From NCBI GenBank assembly GCA_027946365.1, contig JAPEUQ010000019.1, forward strand, positions 558,001-622,000: a DNA stretch of 64,000 nt. The letters are read 5' to 3'. A program made the translations under genes and the position numbers. Below the pieces are notes generated by a model. It did no database searches. It was given only the letters and a program-made list of their open reading frames with translations, and was not told where the DNA came from. This DNA is from Kalmusia sp. IMI 367209 (Eukaryota; Ascomycota; Dothideomycetes; Pleosporales; Didymosphaeriaceae). This document shows positions 1 to 13,143 of the stretch, in pieces (the stretch's first letter is position 1; each line of letters opens with the position of its first letter).

Positions 1-532
1 CGTCCAACTACAATCTCCGTACTCCGGCACTAACCCGGCGGAAGATCTACGCTGGGATCGCAACCACAATTGCACACAGTCGGTTGCATAATCGGAGCCA
101 TGTTTAGAGTCGGAGGCATAATTTTGCGATTTGTACGTTCTGTGGGATACGGTTGCACGGCATCGGAGGCTTGTTGCCCATATGCTTGATGGGGTGGGTG
201 AGGTCATCTGGCTTGCGGAGGGACGTATAAAGGCAGCTTGCTTCGTGTTCTAACAGCGACGCATTCTCGATATTCATGGCAATGTGATCTAGTAGGCTAA
301 CACATGACTAAAGCTCTCACAATAGACCTAATGGAAAGTAGCATGCTGGGACAAGATCTCATTTCTGTAAAATACTCGTTGCGCGGAATCATCACGACTA
401 AGGGCGAAAACTAATATTCTTTTGACATCTCGTCGACTAAATTGCAAATGGTACTTTTACCAGCCAGTCTAGTCTATCGTTTTCACTCGTCATATGTACC
501 TTGTCTCTCATTAAATTAGGGTATTTCAACTC
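1..532. other. intergenic, left edge
   Basis: No convincing reading frame or RNA gene is seen here. The right part is presumably the 3' untranslated region of the thiolase gene that ends at 533. The stretch 100-540 is moderately AT-rich with stops in all frames. Confidence 0.5.
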
Positions 533-1950
<1,418 letters not shown>

Positions 1951-2265
1951 TTTGGGGTATCTGAAAGGTAGACGAGAGGACTGAGAGCGTGATCGGGCGA
2001 CTGACAGCAAAGCACACGAGGGGCGACTATTTCAATGTCTAGAAAGTGTCCCTGTTAGGTAAAGTCCGAGTGGGGTGTACCTGCACATTTCGCTCCGAAG
2101 TGCGCTCCGATTGGTTTCGAGCTAGCATTGTTTGACCGCCTTCGCTGCTGGCAGGCGCCATTTCGGGCTGGCGGAACATATCTCCGACGCCAAGACAACT
2201 TTTTGGATAGCTCAACGCGCGCATCATGTAACGCGATCTGCACTGCTGCCCTCATTTTGACCGCC
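1951..2265. promoter_or_regulatory. divergent promoter region ERG10/SNU114
   Basis: Only 315 bp separate the two start codons, so both promoters must lie here or overlap. A CCAAT box on the minus strand (ATTGG on the plus strand near 2110) lies in the middle. No clear TATA box was found. The regulatory function is inferred from the gene layout. Confidence 0.4.
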
Positions 2266-5200
2266 ATGGACGACCTATATGACGAGTATGTATACATCTT
2301 CTGAAAAACTCGTTATTGCGATTCTAACACTAGCAGGTTCGGCAACTTCATTGGCGAAGCCGAGTCCGATGACGATGTGCAGTCCTCTGGCGAGGCAGCG
2401 GACGCCTACGTCCTTGACGATGAGGCTGAGGAGGAGGCGCAGGATCAACAGCTGATGGAGGTGGATGAGGGGCCCTCAAACGCCGTGATTTTGCACGAAG
2501 ACAAACAGTACTACCCTTCCGCCTCCGACGTATACGGCCCCGATGTCGAAGTACTAGTGCAAGAGGAGGATACGCAGGCGCTGTCGCAGCCTATCATCGA
2601 GCCTGTGGTGCAGAAGAAATTCACGGTGCAAGAGGAGGATCTGCCACCGGTGCATTACTCGCGTGAACTTATGACGGATTTGATGAACTACCCGGATCAG
2701 ATACGAAATATTGCCATTGCTGGACATCTGCATCACGGAAAGACAGCATTCATGGATATGCTGGTTATGGAGACGCACGATATTCAGGACCGCCTGGATT
2801 CGAAGAGGGGAAAGAAGCGCGAGGAGCAGCTGCGGTACACCGATGTGCACGTTGTCGAGCGCGAGCGTGGGCTTTCGATCAAGGCCGCACCTATGACCTT
2901 AGTCCTCCAAAGCACCTCGCTTAAATCGCATCTTTTCAACATCGTGGATACACCGGGACATGTAAACTTTGCGGATGAGGTGGCAGCTTCGTTGCGATTA
3001 GTCGACGGCGTCGTTCTGGTCGTAGATGTTGTGGAGGGCGTGCAAGTCACGACCGAGCTTGCTATCAAGCACGCAGTCCTTGAAGATCTGCCCCTGACAC
3101 TGGTTGTCAACAAGATGGATCGTCTTATTCTGGAACTGAAACTACCGCCGCGAGACGCATACTTCAAAATAAAGCACGTTATTGAAGAGGTCAACACGGT
3201 CATCGAGAACACCATCCCAGGTCGGGGAGAGCGTAGGCGTGTAAGTCCTGAAAAAGGCAACGTTGCTTTCGCATGTTCGAGCATGAGATGGTGCTTCACG
3301 CTTCAGTCATTCGCTAAGATGTACGCTGAGTTCTACCCCGGACCTGCAAAAGCGCCAGGCTTCGGCAAGCCCATGAAGAACCTAGATGTGGAGAAGTTTG
3401 CAGTACGTCTCTGGGGAGACATATTCTACAACCCTGGAAGCCGCAAGTTCAGCCGCAAGAGCCAAGAGGATGAGTCGAAACGCTCTTTCGTGCACTGGAT
3501 ATTAGAACCCATCTACAAACTCTATGCGCACACACTTAGTGAGAGCTCAGAAGATCTCAAAGATACGTTAGAGCAGCTCGGCATCCGATTGAAGCCATCC
3601 GAGTATAAGACGGACGCGAAAGAGTTGATGCGATTAGTTTGTCAACAGTATTTCGGTCCGTCTTCTGGTTTCGTCGACATGATCACACAGCATGTTCCTT
3701 CACCGGCCGAGGGTGCTAAGAGGATGCTTGAGAGACATTACACGGGTCCACTAGATTCAAAAACAGCAGAGGCGATGGGGAAATGCGACCAGGAAGGTCC
3801 ACTGGTTATTCACGTCTCTAAACTATTTAACACTACAGACGCAAAAGCTTTTCACTGCCTAGGACGAGTAATGAGTGGAGTGGCCAGCACCGCCACCTCA
3901 GTACGAGTGCTTGGTGAAGGCTACACCATCGAAGATGAGGAAGACATGGTAGTCGCCACAATCACCGATACCTGGATTGCTGAATCAAGATACAATGTCC
4001 CGACAAGCGGTGTGCCTGCGGGTAACTGGGTCCTGCTTGGCGGTGTTGACAACTCTATAGTCAAAACCGCTACCATCGTTGCGCAAAAATTGCCAGACGA
4101 TGAGGACGCGTACATTTTCCGCCCAATCCGCCATTTCTTTGAATCCGTATTCAAGGTTGCCGTCGAACCTATCAACCCATCCGAACTTCCCAAAATGCTT
4201 GACGGTCTTCGGAAGATCAACAAATCTTACCCCCTTATCACCACTAAGGTTGAGGAATCCGGCGAGCATGTCGTCCTCGGCACTGGCGAGCTGTACATGG
4301 ACTGTGTACTGCATGATCTGCGAAGACTATATGCCGACATGGAGATAAAGGTCTCCGATCCAGTGACCCGCTTCTGCGAGACAGTGGTCGAAATGTCTGC
4401 TATCAAATGCTATGCTCTCACCCCCAACAAAAAGAATAAGATCACCATGATTGCCGAACAACTCGACCCGGGAATCGCGGAAGACATCGAGGCCGGCAAA
4501 GTCAGCATCAAAGACCCTGTTCGTGTAGTCGGAAAGTTCTTTGAAGAAAACTACGGCTATGACCTACTCGCCTCAAGAAACATCTGGGCTTTCGGGCCCG
4601 ACGACATGGGCGCCAACATCCTTCAAAACGACACTCTTCCCTCAGAAGTAGACACCAGAACACTCCGCTCCGTTCGCGACACCATCCGCCAAGGTTTCAG
4701 TTGGGCAACGCGAGAAGGCCCCCTTTGCGAAGAGCCAATCCGTAACACAAAGTTCCGCATCACAGACGTTGAACTTGCATCCGAAGCCATCTTCCGTGGC
4801 GGCGGCCAGATTATTCCGACCAGCAGACGAGCATGCTACTCCAGCTTCTTAATGGCCAGCCCGCGGTTGATGGAGCCGGTGTACAGCTGCAGCATGATAG
4901 GTCCCGCAGACACAAAATCCAGTTTGTATACTGTCCTTGCACGGAGGCGAGGCCATGTTCTGCAAGATGGTCCGATAGCAGGCACTCCTTTGTATAATGT
5001 CCGCGGTCTGATTCCCGTCATCGACTCCTTCGGCTTCGAGACAGATCTTCGCGTAAGTCTTAAACCCTAGCTCCCTCTCACTACTAAGCAGCATTGCTAA
5101 CCATTTTGAAACAGATCCATACACAAGGCCAAGTCTCACTCTCCCTCGTCTTCGACCGCTGGTCCATCGTCCCCGGCGACCCGCTCGACAAGGAAGTCAA

Positions 5201-5366
5201 ATTGCGCCCTCTCGAGCCCGCGAGCGCGCAGGCCACGGCGAGAGATTTTGTGCTCAAGACCAGAAGGCGGAAGGGCCTTGCCGAGGACGTCACGATTAGT
5301 AAATTTTTGGAGCCGGAGCTATTTAGGAGTTTGAAGGAGAGCGGGGTGTTGGAGGGTGGCCAGTAG
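2266..5366 (+). CDS. SNU114: U5 snRNP GTPase Snu114 / EFTUD2
   Basis: EF-2-like GTPase of the U5 snRNP that controls spliceosome activation and disassembly together with Prp8 and Brr2. Three exons: 2266-2285, 2337-5052 and 5115-5366, 995 aa in all. The 20-nt first exon encodes MDDLYDE and joins to FGNFIGE, the conserved family start. An acidic N-terminal tail of about 90 residues precedes the G domain. The G1 loop AGHLHHGKT lies at about 135-143, followed by DTPGH and NKMD. EF-2-like domains II-V follow. The typical VSPEKGNVAFAC stretch after the G domain is present. The length matches the usual 970-1000 aa. Confidence 0.97.
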
Positions 5367-5772
5367 ATATGGAACGAGGCGTTTACGGCGCTAATGGGAG
5401 GTGGATAAAAGCATAGTCAGTAGGAATATACCCATTTGCTACATATGCTGTGTCTTTTGATTTTAATTATCACTACGTGGTGCTGGTGTGGTTTACGATG
5501 CTACCAGAAAACATAGGTATAATGCTTGTGTCGCTTGAATCCACGGAAGGGTGCTCCATCTTCTGGTGCATTAGTATTTGCCGTCGGCATGATGTTCCCT
5601 CATATGTTGCTCCAACACATTTTCATCCCCGGACTACATTGCCCAAATGAAATACACTCCCACATATTTTCACGCCTTCCCATCACCGCAGTTGGGTAAC
5701 ATGTTTTGCCAAACCAGATCCGCTTCCCGTCCCATAGATCCTGTAACAATTTCCTGCCTTGCACATCCTCGC
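5367..5772. other. intergenic between convergent 3' ends
   Basis: 406 bp between the SNU114 stop and the MLH2-type stop, presumably the two 3' untranslated regions. Short open frames here (for example 5450-5650) have no recognisable content. Confidence 0.5.
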
Positions 5773-8700
5773 TCAGATGTCCATGAGCATTTCCTCAGCA
5801 TCGAGGAAACACTCCCCAGACTCATCCCCAGCTTTGTTATTTTCGAAAGCTGTCCTTGAATCGAGATTCGACGGGTAGATCAACGGAGCGGGTGTTGACT
5901 CAACGACTTCAATAGATAATATAGGTTCCGAACCGGCAGGGTAATCAGTTGTGGTCGATTTTGTAATTTCGTCCACTTCCGGCTCTTGAATTAGGACGGA
6001 ATCCTCGACATTAAGCTGTCGGTCGCGCAAGGCCTTTCGGATACCACTCTCGAGAGTTTGCAATACCTCCACGTTGTCCAGCTGTGTATCGAAGTGTCCA
6101 AGCATCTGATCAAGTCTGAGCACCCATACTCTTAGCAGACCATCCGTGACCGGTTCGCTAAAGGCGTCGTAGGATGATGTATCAGTAGACCTTCCCCACT
6201 CCACGCTGTCCCTTATGTCGATCATTCGCATAGCCTTAGAGATGTCTGCTATATTAGCGGTCATGGAGAGTACGACGTCCTGGATTTGGAGCCTAGCAGG
6301 TACACGCTCGAGTGGCAGATTGGACGACTTAGTGCGCTGTACATCATCAGCTGCTCGACGACATGTTAAATGAACTCTCGTGATTTTGTCGTGCGTCGGC
6401 TGTTCGCGCTGGCGTCTAGTGGGACTAGAAGTATCTACAGAAGGCTCGGGAGAGCTACAGTAGGCTGCGAATGTGGCTGCCATTTCGTGATCAGTAGTAC
6501 GTGATCGAGCAGTTGGAAGACGAGAAGTTTCTCCTGGGAGTGCTGCCGAGGAGAACAAAGAGTCATCTTCGTGTGCACGCGACCGTTCAGACAAGTTTCT
6601 CGAATCTAAAGATGACGCCTTTGCCATAGGCTGCGACAGAGCTTCGCGCTCGGCGTACGCGAGAAGTTGGTCGGTAAAGTCAAGAGATTCGGGGTTAGTC
6701 AGTCGAGCACGGCCCGGATGCTGTAGCGGTTCAGCGGATGATGCTCGAGAGATGGACGCAGGAATCGGCGAACGCAGGCGCGCACGGCCGAAGTTCCGTT
6801 TACGATCACTAGCCTTGACTTCTCTAGACGGACGATTGACGGACGTGAAAGATGATGGTACCAGTGTCGAATTAGGCGAGGCACTTCGTTGCGGCCGAAT
6901 GTTGCCTCGTCCCAGAAAGCGCCGGATGTCAGTGTTATTTTTAGAGGAAAGCTGGTTCTCTATAACACGGTCCGCGCCATTCAAGATCCTGCGCGAACCT
7001 GCGGCATTGTCGTGATCAAACATCGAGACATCCGGAATTCGAGTCTTGTTTGACTTCCGTGGGCGAGCAGACTTGGAATGAACTTGTCCCCGCATGGGCT
7101 GACCAAACCATTCATTTTGGTCCGGGCGACCTTCAGGTCTGGATTGTTCGTTGACATGAGCTTTCTGTTTGCGCGGACTACGGCGTGGAGTTGGAGATGA
7201 TGAGATAATCAAATCGAGTGGGTTCACTGTGGTAGTGCGGCGATTTATGGGGTTCCATCCAGTATGCGCAATCTCTTGACCAATGACCTAGTGAAAATTT
7301 TAATGAGCACATCTCCCGTACATGAAAATATGCTCAGAGCTCAGGGCCACTCACTTGATTCTCCTGTGACGAGACTTGTGGGAGTCGGCGGATGCTTCGG
7401 TGGAGCTCCTCATCTAGTGACAATTGCGTCATACTCATGTTCGAAGTCGCTTGGGGCTCTAAAGGCTCTACTGGTAGTCGCTGACGAGTGGGAACTGCCT
7501 GAACAGGAGATCTGGTGCTTGCTATGACATCTCTATGACTCTTAGCCGGAGTCATGAGCTGGCCATTGCACAGTGGCTGGCTTGTTTTGATGGAGGCGTT
7601 CATCCGAGCAATGGTCCAAGGATTAGAAACGGTCACAGCTCGACGTCCTTCCTCTTCTTCTTCAATTACTGGGGGCTGATTTTCGGAGTTGAGAAATTCT
7701 AGGTCCTCTTCATCAATGCCGTACATGTTTGATCGCCACCTGGGTGGTGCTTGTAGTGCATCGATAACAGCATCTGCCACACTGTTTGGAATAAGCTCCT
7801 CAAGGATCGAAGATGGGGTCTCGAATCGCTGTGTAGGCTCTCCAATATTGACACCTATGTTTGCTTTCGTGGGAAATGAGGGCTTTCGTTCATCATTCCC
7901 CCCGTTGACGATGGCTGCCTCAGGATAGTAAGCCATGAAGAATTTCGTCACTCCCGCGACAAGAATATCGCCGTCCTCGAAGAGTACGTCATCTTTAGCA
8001 GGCTCGATATTCGGGTCATAGCTCCCAGGGAGACAAATAATATTAATACACATAAACGGATCCTTCACAGAACCAAAACTAGGGTTGGCCTTGCGAAGTC
8101 TCTCTTTGAATATCGAAACGATCTTTTTGGGCGTGCCGCGAGTATTCGAGACAGGTCTACCATCGATAGATAAAAATGCACCCTCGTTCGCTATCCTAGG
8201 GCCAATGGCGCCCGGCCTCGGTAGGAAACCGTGGATCTCAAAACTGTCGGATTTCATGGCGGTTGGGTCGCACTGTAGAGCGCATTCTTTGCCCATGATT
8301 TTGAGGGCGGCATCTTCTACCTTAGCGTCCTTCTTTGGTGCATACATGAAGTCGCCTTTCTTTGACTTTGCTTTCAAAACGCGCAGGCTGAACCGAACAG
8401 CTGGTCTGGCAAAGGCGTAAGCTTGCATGAGGCGCTTGATTTTCGAGAGGATTTTTGACGCATCTTTTAGCGCTGCTTCCTTGCGGACTGGGAGGGTGTT
8501 GAGGAAGTTAGTCACTCTTACGGTCGTGCCGACCGGCGCTGATACATGTCCCGTGCTACAATTAATCAATCTCAAAAGATCCATAACTGCAGCTGAAAGG
8601 ATACTCACGAAATCAGTTCGCCATCTCTCCCATACTTAAGCTTCACAGCAACTGTCTCGCCTTCAACCCTCGTGCTAACTTCCAGCACGCCACTCATCTC

Positions 8701-9045
8701 AGCCATGCTAGCCAGAGCCTCACCTCGAAACCCGAGCCATTTCCCACCGACGTCTTGTATATCACGGAAGTCTCTGATCTTACTCGTGCAGAACCTGCGA
8801 CAGACTAGCGGCCTGTCTTCTGTCGAGATACCATGTCCTGTGTCTTTCACCTGAATGGAGTCGAGCGTGTTGGCGGAGATATCTACAAAGATGGAATTTG
8901 CACGACCATCGAGAGCATTTTCGATGAGCTCCTTGACGACCGAGCTGGGGTCACGGATAACGTTGGAGGAACCGAGTTGTCTCACTGTCGTTGGTGGGAG
9001 CGCTGCGATGCTCGATAGCGGAGCGGCACCAGTGGCATCGGCCAT
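5773..9045 (-). CDS. MLH2: MutL homologue, MLH2 (PMS1-like) type
   Basis: Mismatch-repair MutL-family ATPase. Three exons: 9045-8609, 8555-7355 and 7287-5773, 1050 aa, with phases that close. N-terminal GHKL motifs are visible: ELIENALD (E42, N43), DTGHGI at 68-73 and GFRGEA at 105-110, then TSKI and the GTTVRV segment before the transducer domain (to about residue 340). DTGHG replaces the more common DNGxG. The remaining two-thirds is Ser/Arg-rich and low in complexity, and ends in an acidic segment. The endonuclease motif DQHAADE of MLH3/PMS1-type subunits was not seen, which fits an MLH2-like accessory subunit of MutL-beta. Assignment to MLH2 rather than another MutL paralogue is from general N-terminal resemblance and needs phylogeny. 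The two downstream reading blocks join cleanly as ENQ-VIGQE, so they are one gene. Confidence 0.82.
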
Positions 9046-9529
9046 TGCACCAGAAACCGTAGCATGAAGTGGATGGACTCTCGAAAGAGCTTAGAAGTTT
9101 CTTATGAATCATATTGACTACTAGACCGTGATTGTCACGTTCGTGCCTGCTTTGTTGAGTAGCATGGGGTGCAAATGGGAAGCGGCGACGACGCGATCGT
9201 ATCGCGGTATCAGGTGACCTATTGAGAATTGATTGCTTTCTACATGTGCTGTGCAATTTCTAGTGTGTGTTTGTCGTATTCGTGGGTATCTAAACATCGA
9301 GAGCGGAACCTTCCGATGCGTCATCGAAGGATCTCTGAAAGATGCTTGAGAATTAACCAATCAGCACCCAGGATCTCCGCATCTACGACCGAACCGGGCG
9401 TCGACCTCTCTCTCTCAATCTGCAAATAAGTAAGAGCTTACATCCCATATCCATAGACCTATAAAGATAAGAACCCCTCTTTATTTCCACCAGATTCTTG
9501 CTCCCCAAAGTCCCATCCATCACTTCGTC
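9046..9529. promoter_or_regulatory. divergent promoter between MLH2-type and Ada-like genes
   Basis: 484 bp separate the two divergent starts. A TATA-like TATAAAGATAA near 9459-9470 lies about 70 bp before the Ada-like ATG, followed by a CT-rich stretch, as in many fungal core promoters. No damage-response element was recognised. Confidence 0.4.
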
Positions 9530-10381
9530 ATGGCCTACCAAACCGACGCCGCCCGCTGGCGCGCGCTCTCCATCCGCGACCCCGCCGCAAACAACCAGTT
9601 CGTCTACACAGTAAAATCCACAAACGTCTACTGCCGGCCAATCTGCCCGGCGCGTCTTGCCCGGCGCGCAAACGTCGGTTTCTGCTCTACGCCCGCCGAA
9701 GCCGCCGCCGCGGGCTTCCGCGCCTGCAAGCGATGCAAACCCGATGTTACCACCACCATCGAGGAGCCGCAAGAGAAAGCCGTCGCGAAAGCGTGTGCGC
9801 TCATCGAAGAAGCCCTCAAGCAGGGCGATTCGAAGGCATTCAGATTACAGGATTTGGCGAAGAATGTCGGGCTGACGCCGAGGTATTTTCACAAGGTGTT
9901 CAAGGATAGGATGGGGGTGACGCCAAAGGAGTGGGCCAAGGGGAGGATGCAGGAGAGGGAGGCGGAGATGAGGACACCCTCTCTGGTTTTGGATAGTCCG
10001 CCGGATTTGGAGACTTTCAACTTGGACGAATTCGATTTCAATGAGCTTGTGGACTTTGAGGGAGATGCTGGCATGACGATGGATATTGCTAGTACGACGG
10101 CAGCAGTGGAACCAACGATACTACCTTTGGTGGAGGGGTTTGGCGATGAGATTAGTGTGAATACCAGCATGTTATCCTGGGGCGCGTTAGCACTCGACCC
10201 TCTAGATCCAGGGCTTAGCCTCGGCGACGACAAGCTATCCAAATGGGCTGACGTTACTGCAAACTCGGACGATACGATGCCAATGACCTCGGCGACGTTC
10301 GAGCACGATGCAGCTCTCCTTCTGAGCGCTGGACACATACCAGACCTGAGTCAGGGAATGTACGTGAACACCTTTGGATAA
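9530..10381 (+). CDS. Ada-like methylphosphotriester protein with AraC-type HTH
   Basis: Intronless, 283 aa. Residues 1-72 match the Ada metal-binding domain. The four zinc ligands C35, C39, C66 and C69 have the same spacing as in bacterial Ada (C-x3-C-x26-C-x2-C), where one cysteine accepts a methyl group from DNA phosphotriesters and turns the protein into an activator. An AraC-type helix-turn-helix follows at about 85-140 (LQDLAKNVGLTPRYFHKVFK). There is no O6-methylguanine methyltransferase domain. The C-terminal 130 residues are acidic and low in complexity, as in an activation domain. A role as sensor and regulator of alkylation damage is inferred. It lies head to head with the MutL homologue. 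Origin by ancient bacterial transfer is plausible for the family and not shown here. Confidence 0.9.
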   Translation: MAYQTDAARWRALSIRDPAANNQFVYTVKSTNVYCRPICPARLARRANVGFCSTPAEAAAAGFRACKRCKPDVTTTIEEPQEKAVAKACALIEEALKQGDSKAFRLQDLAKNVGLTPRYFHKVFKDRMGVTPKEWAKGRMQEREAEMRTPSLVLDSPPDLETFNLDEFDFNELVDFEGDAGMTMDIASTTAAVEPTILPLVEGFGDEISVNTSMLSWGALALDPLDPGLSLGDDKLSKWADVTANSDDTMPMTSATFEHDAALLLSAGHIPDLSQGMYVNTFG

Positions 10382-10497
10382 ACGTCCACCATGTAGCAGT
10401 ATTTCAATGAATGTATTCAAATCAATTGTGACCACCCGTAGATGCAACTCTACACGCCTAGATGAAAGTTTGGTGGGTATATACTTTAATTCCGGAC

Positions 10498-11965
10498 CTA
10501 TGCCCACGCGCCGACGAGGGCCATCAATGCTGCACCGCCGACGACACTCCCACATGCTTGGAGGCGTCTCTTGCCCTTTAGCACAACGTAACTCTCGTCG
10601 CTTAGGAAATCTTCGGCAAGAAGCTCAACTAAGCCTGCAAATAAGAGCAGTCCGCTCGATATTGCGTTCATGAAACCAACCATAAGCAAGCCGGTTTGAC
10701 TGGCAGGATCGTACAGTGTGTGAACTCCAAGACCAATGGCCTGTCCAATCGGAGTGGTGGTTCCGTATGCTAACGCCATCAGCCATGGCTTTAGGGACCC
10801 GGCAGGGAAGCTGATGGCGCTGATGCGTGATCCGAGCGCAAAGCCTTCAAAAGTCTGGTGGAACGTAATGGCCACTAAGAGCACAATGAAAGAAGTTCCA
10901 GTCGCGACAGACAGCGCCATGCCTATGAAAACACTGTGAAAAAGAATCCCAGCCTCGAGCAGTAGACATTGCAAGAGCTGTTTTTTGCGCTGCGCCTCCG
11001 TCAAGTCCAGAGTCTGCTCAGCATACGGCGAAGTCGCACGGTGAACATCCTTGTGTGCAGATGGTTGTGATAGTAAACGAGACTCATCTTCAGAGTCATC
11101 CGTACCACGCGGGCCTAGCTCATCAGGATCTATATCGAGATCCGAGTCCTCCTCGTTACCGTCTGTGTAAGTCCGCCCGGGATCTGCAGGGCGTGTCATA
11201 GGGGAAGCGACAGAGAACGAAGGCGATCGCCCCGCGATCAGATTCTCCGATGACTCAGCCATGTCGTGCAGCACAATGTCAGGCGGGTGTCCGTTTGTTC
11301 TAAATCTGCTATAACTGTTGCTCCTCTTGTGTGGTGGATGCCTATGTGTCTCATGATTATCCGTGCCAAACGCTTCGTAATCAGTCGAGTGGACATGGCC
11401 GGCGCCTTTGGAAGCAAAGAACATCTCGATGCCCACGACCACAAACACGGCTGTCATGGCGATCAGACCCGCCATGGGATCGTATCCTTTGTTCCAGAAT
11501 CGTGGCAGACATGGGTCGGTGAGGGAGATGAAGGCCGTGGGCAGGAGGTGCACGAATGCCGTTGCAATCAAGACGCCGGTGCCAAAGTGCCTCGAGATGA
11601 AGAGGAACTGGTGCGGTACGGGGAATCGAGGAAAGCGCTTGGCGATGATGGGGAAGGAGCATGCTGGAAGTGTTCAGTGCAGTCCTGCAGGGCGCAATGT
11701 TTAGAGGGCATACCACCCGTGCTCACAGTCAGGATCAATATGAGGGCGAAGACATGCAGAGGCGTGTTGTAGTGTCCGCGCCCGCCCTTGGTCCCGCATG
11801 CAGGACGCTCCGCCTGCTGTCGGCGGAGGAGCTCAGCGTGGAGCAGATGGGTGGGGATGTCGGCCCATGGCAGGCCTGATGCAGGTTTAGTCATGTCCGG
11901 GTGTCGCTCAAGGAGGACAATGGGTGCGGCTCACCAGCGTGCGCATCTAGACTGCCCGCCGCCAT
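10498..11965 (-). CDS. ZIP family zinc/iron transporter
   Basis: Plasma- or endomembrane ZIP metal permease, 452 aa. Three exons: 11965-11935, 11875-11714 and 11663-10498. The 31-nt first exon encodes MAAGSLDAHAG and joins in phase to LPWADIPTHLLH. Three N-terminal membrane segments include LILILTVSTGACSFPIIA and the conserved GVLIATAFVHLLPTAF helix. A long His/Ser/acid-rich cytosolic loop (about 150 residues) follows. The C-terminal helices carry the metal-site pattern HSVFIGMALSV and HQTFEGFALGSR (His, Asn/Glu ligands of helices IV and V). It belongs to the Zrt1/Zrt2-like group, but the exact orthologue cannot be named. Confidence 0.93.
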
Positions 11966-13143
11966 TGTGGGCTCCAGACGAGGTAGGAAGCCGCGAGCGA
12001 CCGCGGTGATGGGAAGCCGCCGGCTTGGCTGCTGGTTCAATGCGGGCCCTCTCTTTTCTTCACCTCACCCGTTGCTCTGCCTCACACAATGGCATTGTCT
12101 TTTCTGGCCGATCCTCAAACACGTTCGATGCGTGGTGGTGGGTGTTTGGGCGAGCCGGCTCGAAACACATCTCATCAGTCGCATATCCGTCCGGGGTCGC
12201 CAAGCATCGCCGGTGCGCCGTCTTGACCTACAGCTGGCCCGCGACGATGTCGCTAACGGGTATCTTTAGAAGCATCATCTCGACAACACGAGGGCGAAAG
12301 ACACTGGGGTCTCGCATGTTTCGGCGGGTCGCAAAGAGACGTCCTGGTCGTCGCCATGTCCTATTCTTGAGTATCTCTGCATAAAAAGTATTCGGCGTCC
12401 AGTGCCCGCAACACACCACTCGGAAGCCACCGACACGCCTGTTGGTCGGCAATTCCGAACAGCCCTCAGCTATCCCTCACCCTCACCATCTCGCCTCAGC
12501 CCAAGCATGACGTCTCGTCAGACTATCTTTTCAATATTTCAATGAAGATGACCCTGCGCCATCAGTCAGCATCCCAGAGCCTGCCCCAGCGCCTTCTCCA
12601 ATGATCGGCGCTGATACCTCAGGAACGCTTCTATTTTTGCGACTAATGCAATAGAAACATCGTGCATGGCTTCCGTTTCCGTACATATACATCAGCGACC
12701 CTCGCGGCCTTCTTTCTGAACAATTTTCGCTGTCTTTTCAGAGAGAGACAACTGCGCGGCTAGAGAGTACAGAAGTAGGAGGCAACCGCGTACATAATCG
12801 GAGGCGAAGGCTAACATCGGCTGCAGATACCTAAAGCTCCGCCCGCTGCAGCCTAGGACGAATCGGGTCTTTGATAGTTTTGACATCTCAGACCCCTCCA
12901 GTAGCCCTCAGTGGCACTCCAGTATTCTCGCGACATCAGCCTACGAGTAGCGCGGCGAACCTAGCATTATCAGAAACAAAATGGTGGCAAGAACGTATGG
13001 ATTAGGAAATTTCTGCCTAGCCGTTCTCCAAAACAAATTCACGGCAATGTGCTTCTAAGCACCTCTACCCATCACCCTCGTGGAATCTGGAAATAACAGG
13101 GCAGTGTTGCGCCGGCCCGCCAGGCCTACGTGGGGTGCACCTC
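11966..13143. other. intergenic, 1.2 kb
   Basis: Divergent promoter space between the ZIP gene and the Fungal_trans_2 gene. Open frames at 11788-12384 overlap in several phases, lack family features and look spurious. No repeats or RNA genes were recognised. Confidence 0.5.

Noticed and set aside
7228..7334. Separate gene for the 484-codon frame at 5773-7227
   Set aside because: A clean GT-AG intron (7354-7288) joins it in phase to the MutL homologue, so it is that gene's last exon.
11788..12384. Overlapping plus-strand frames upstream of the ZIP gene
   Set aside because: They partly overlap ZIP exons antisense and show only composition-driven openness.
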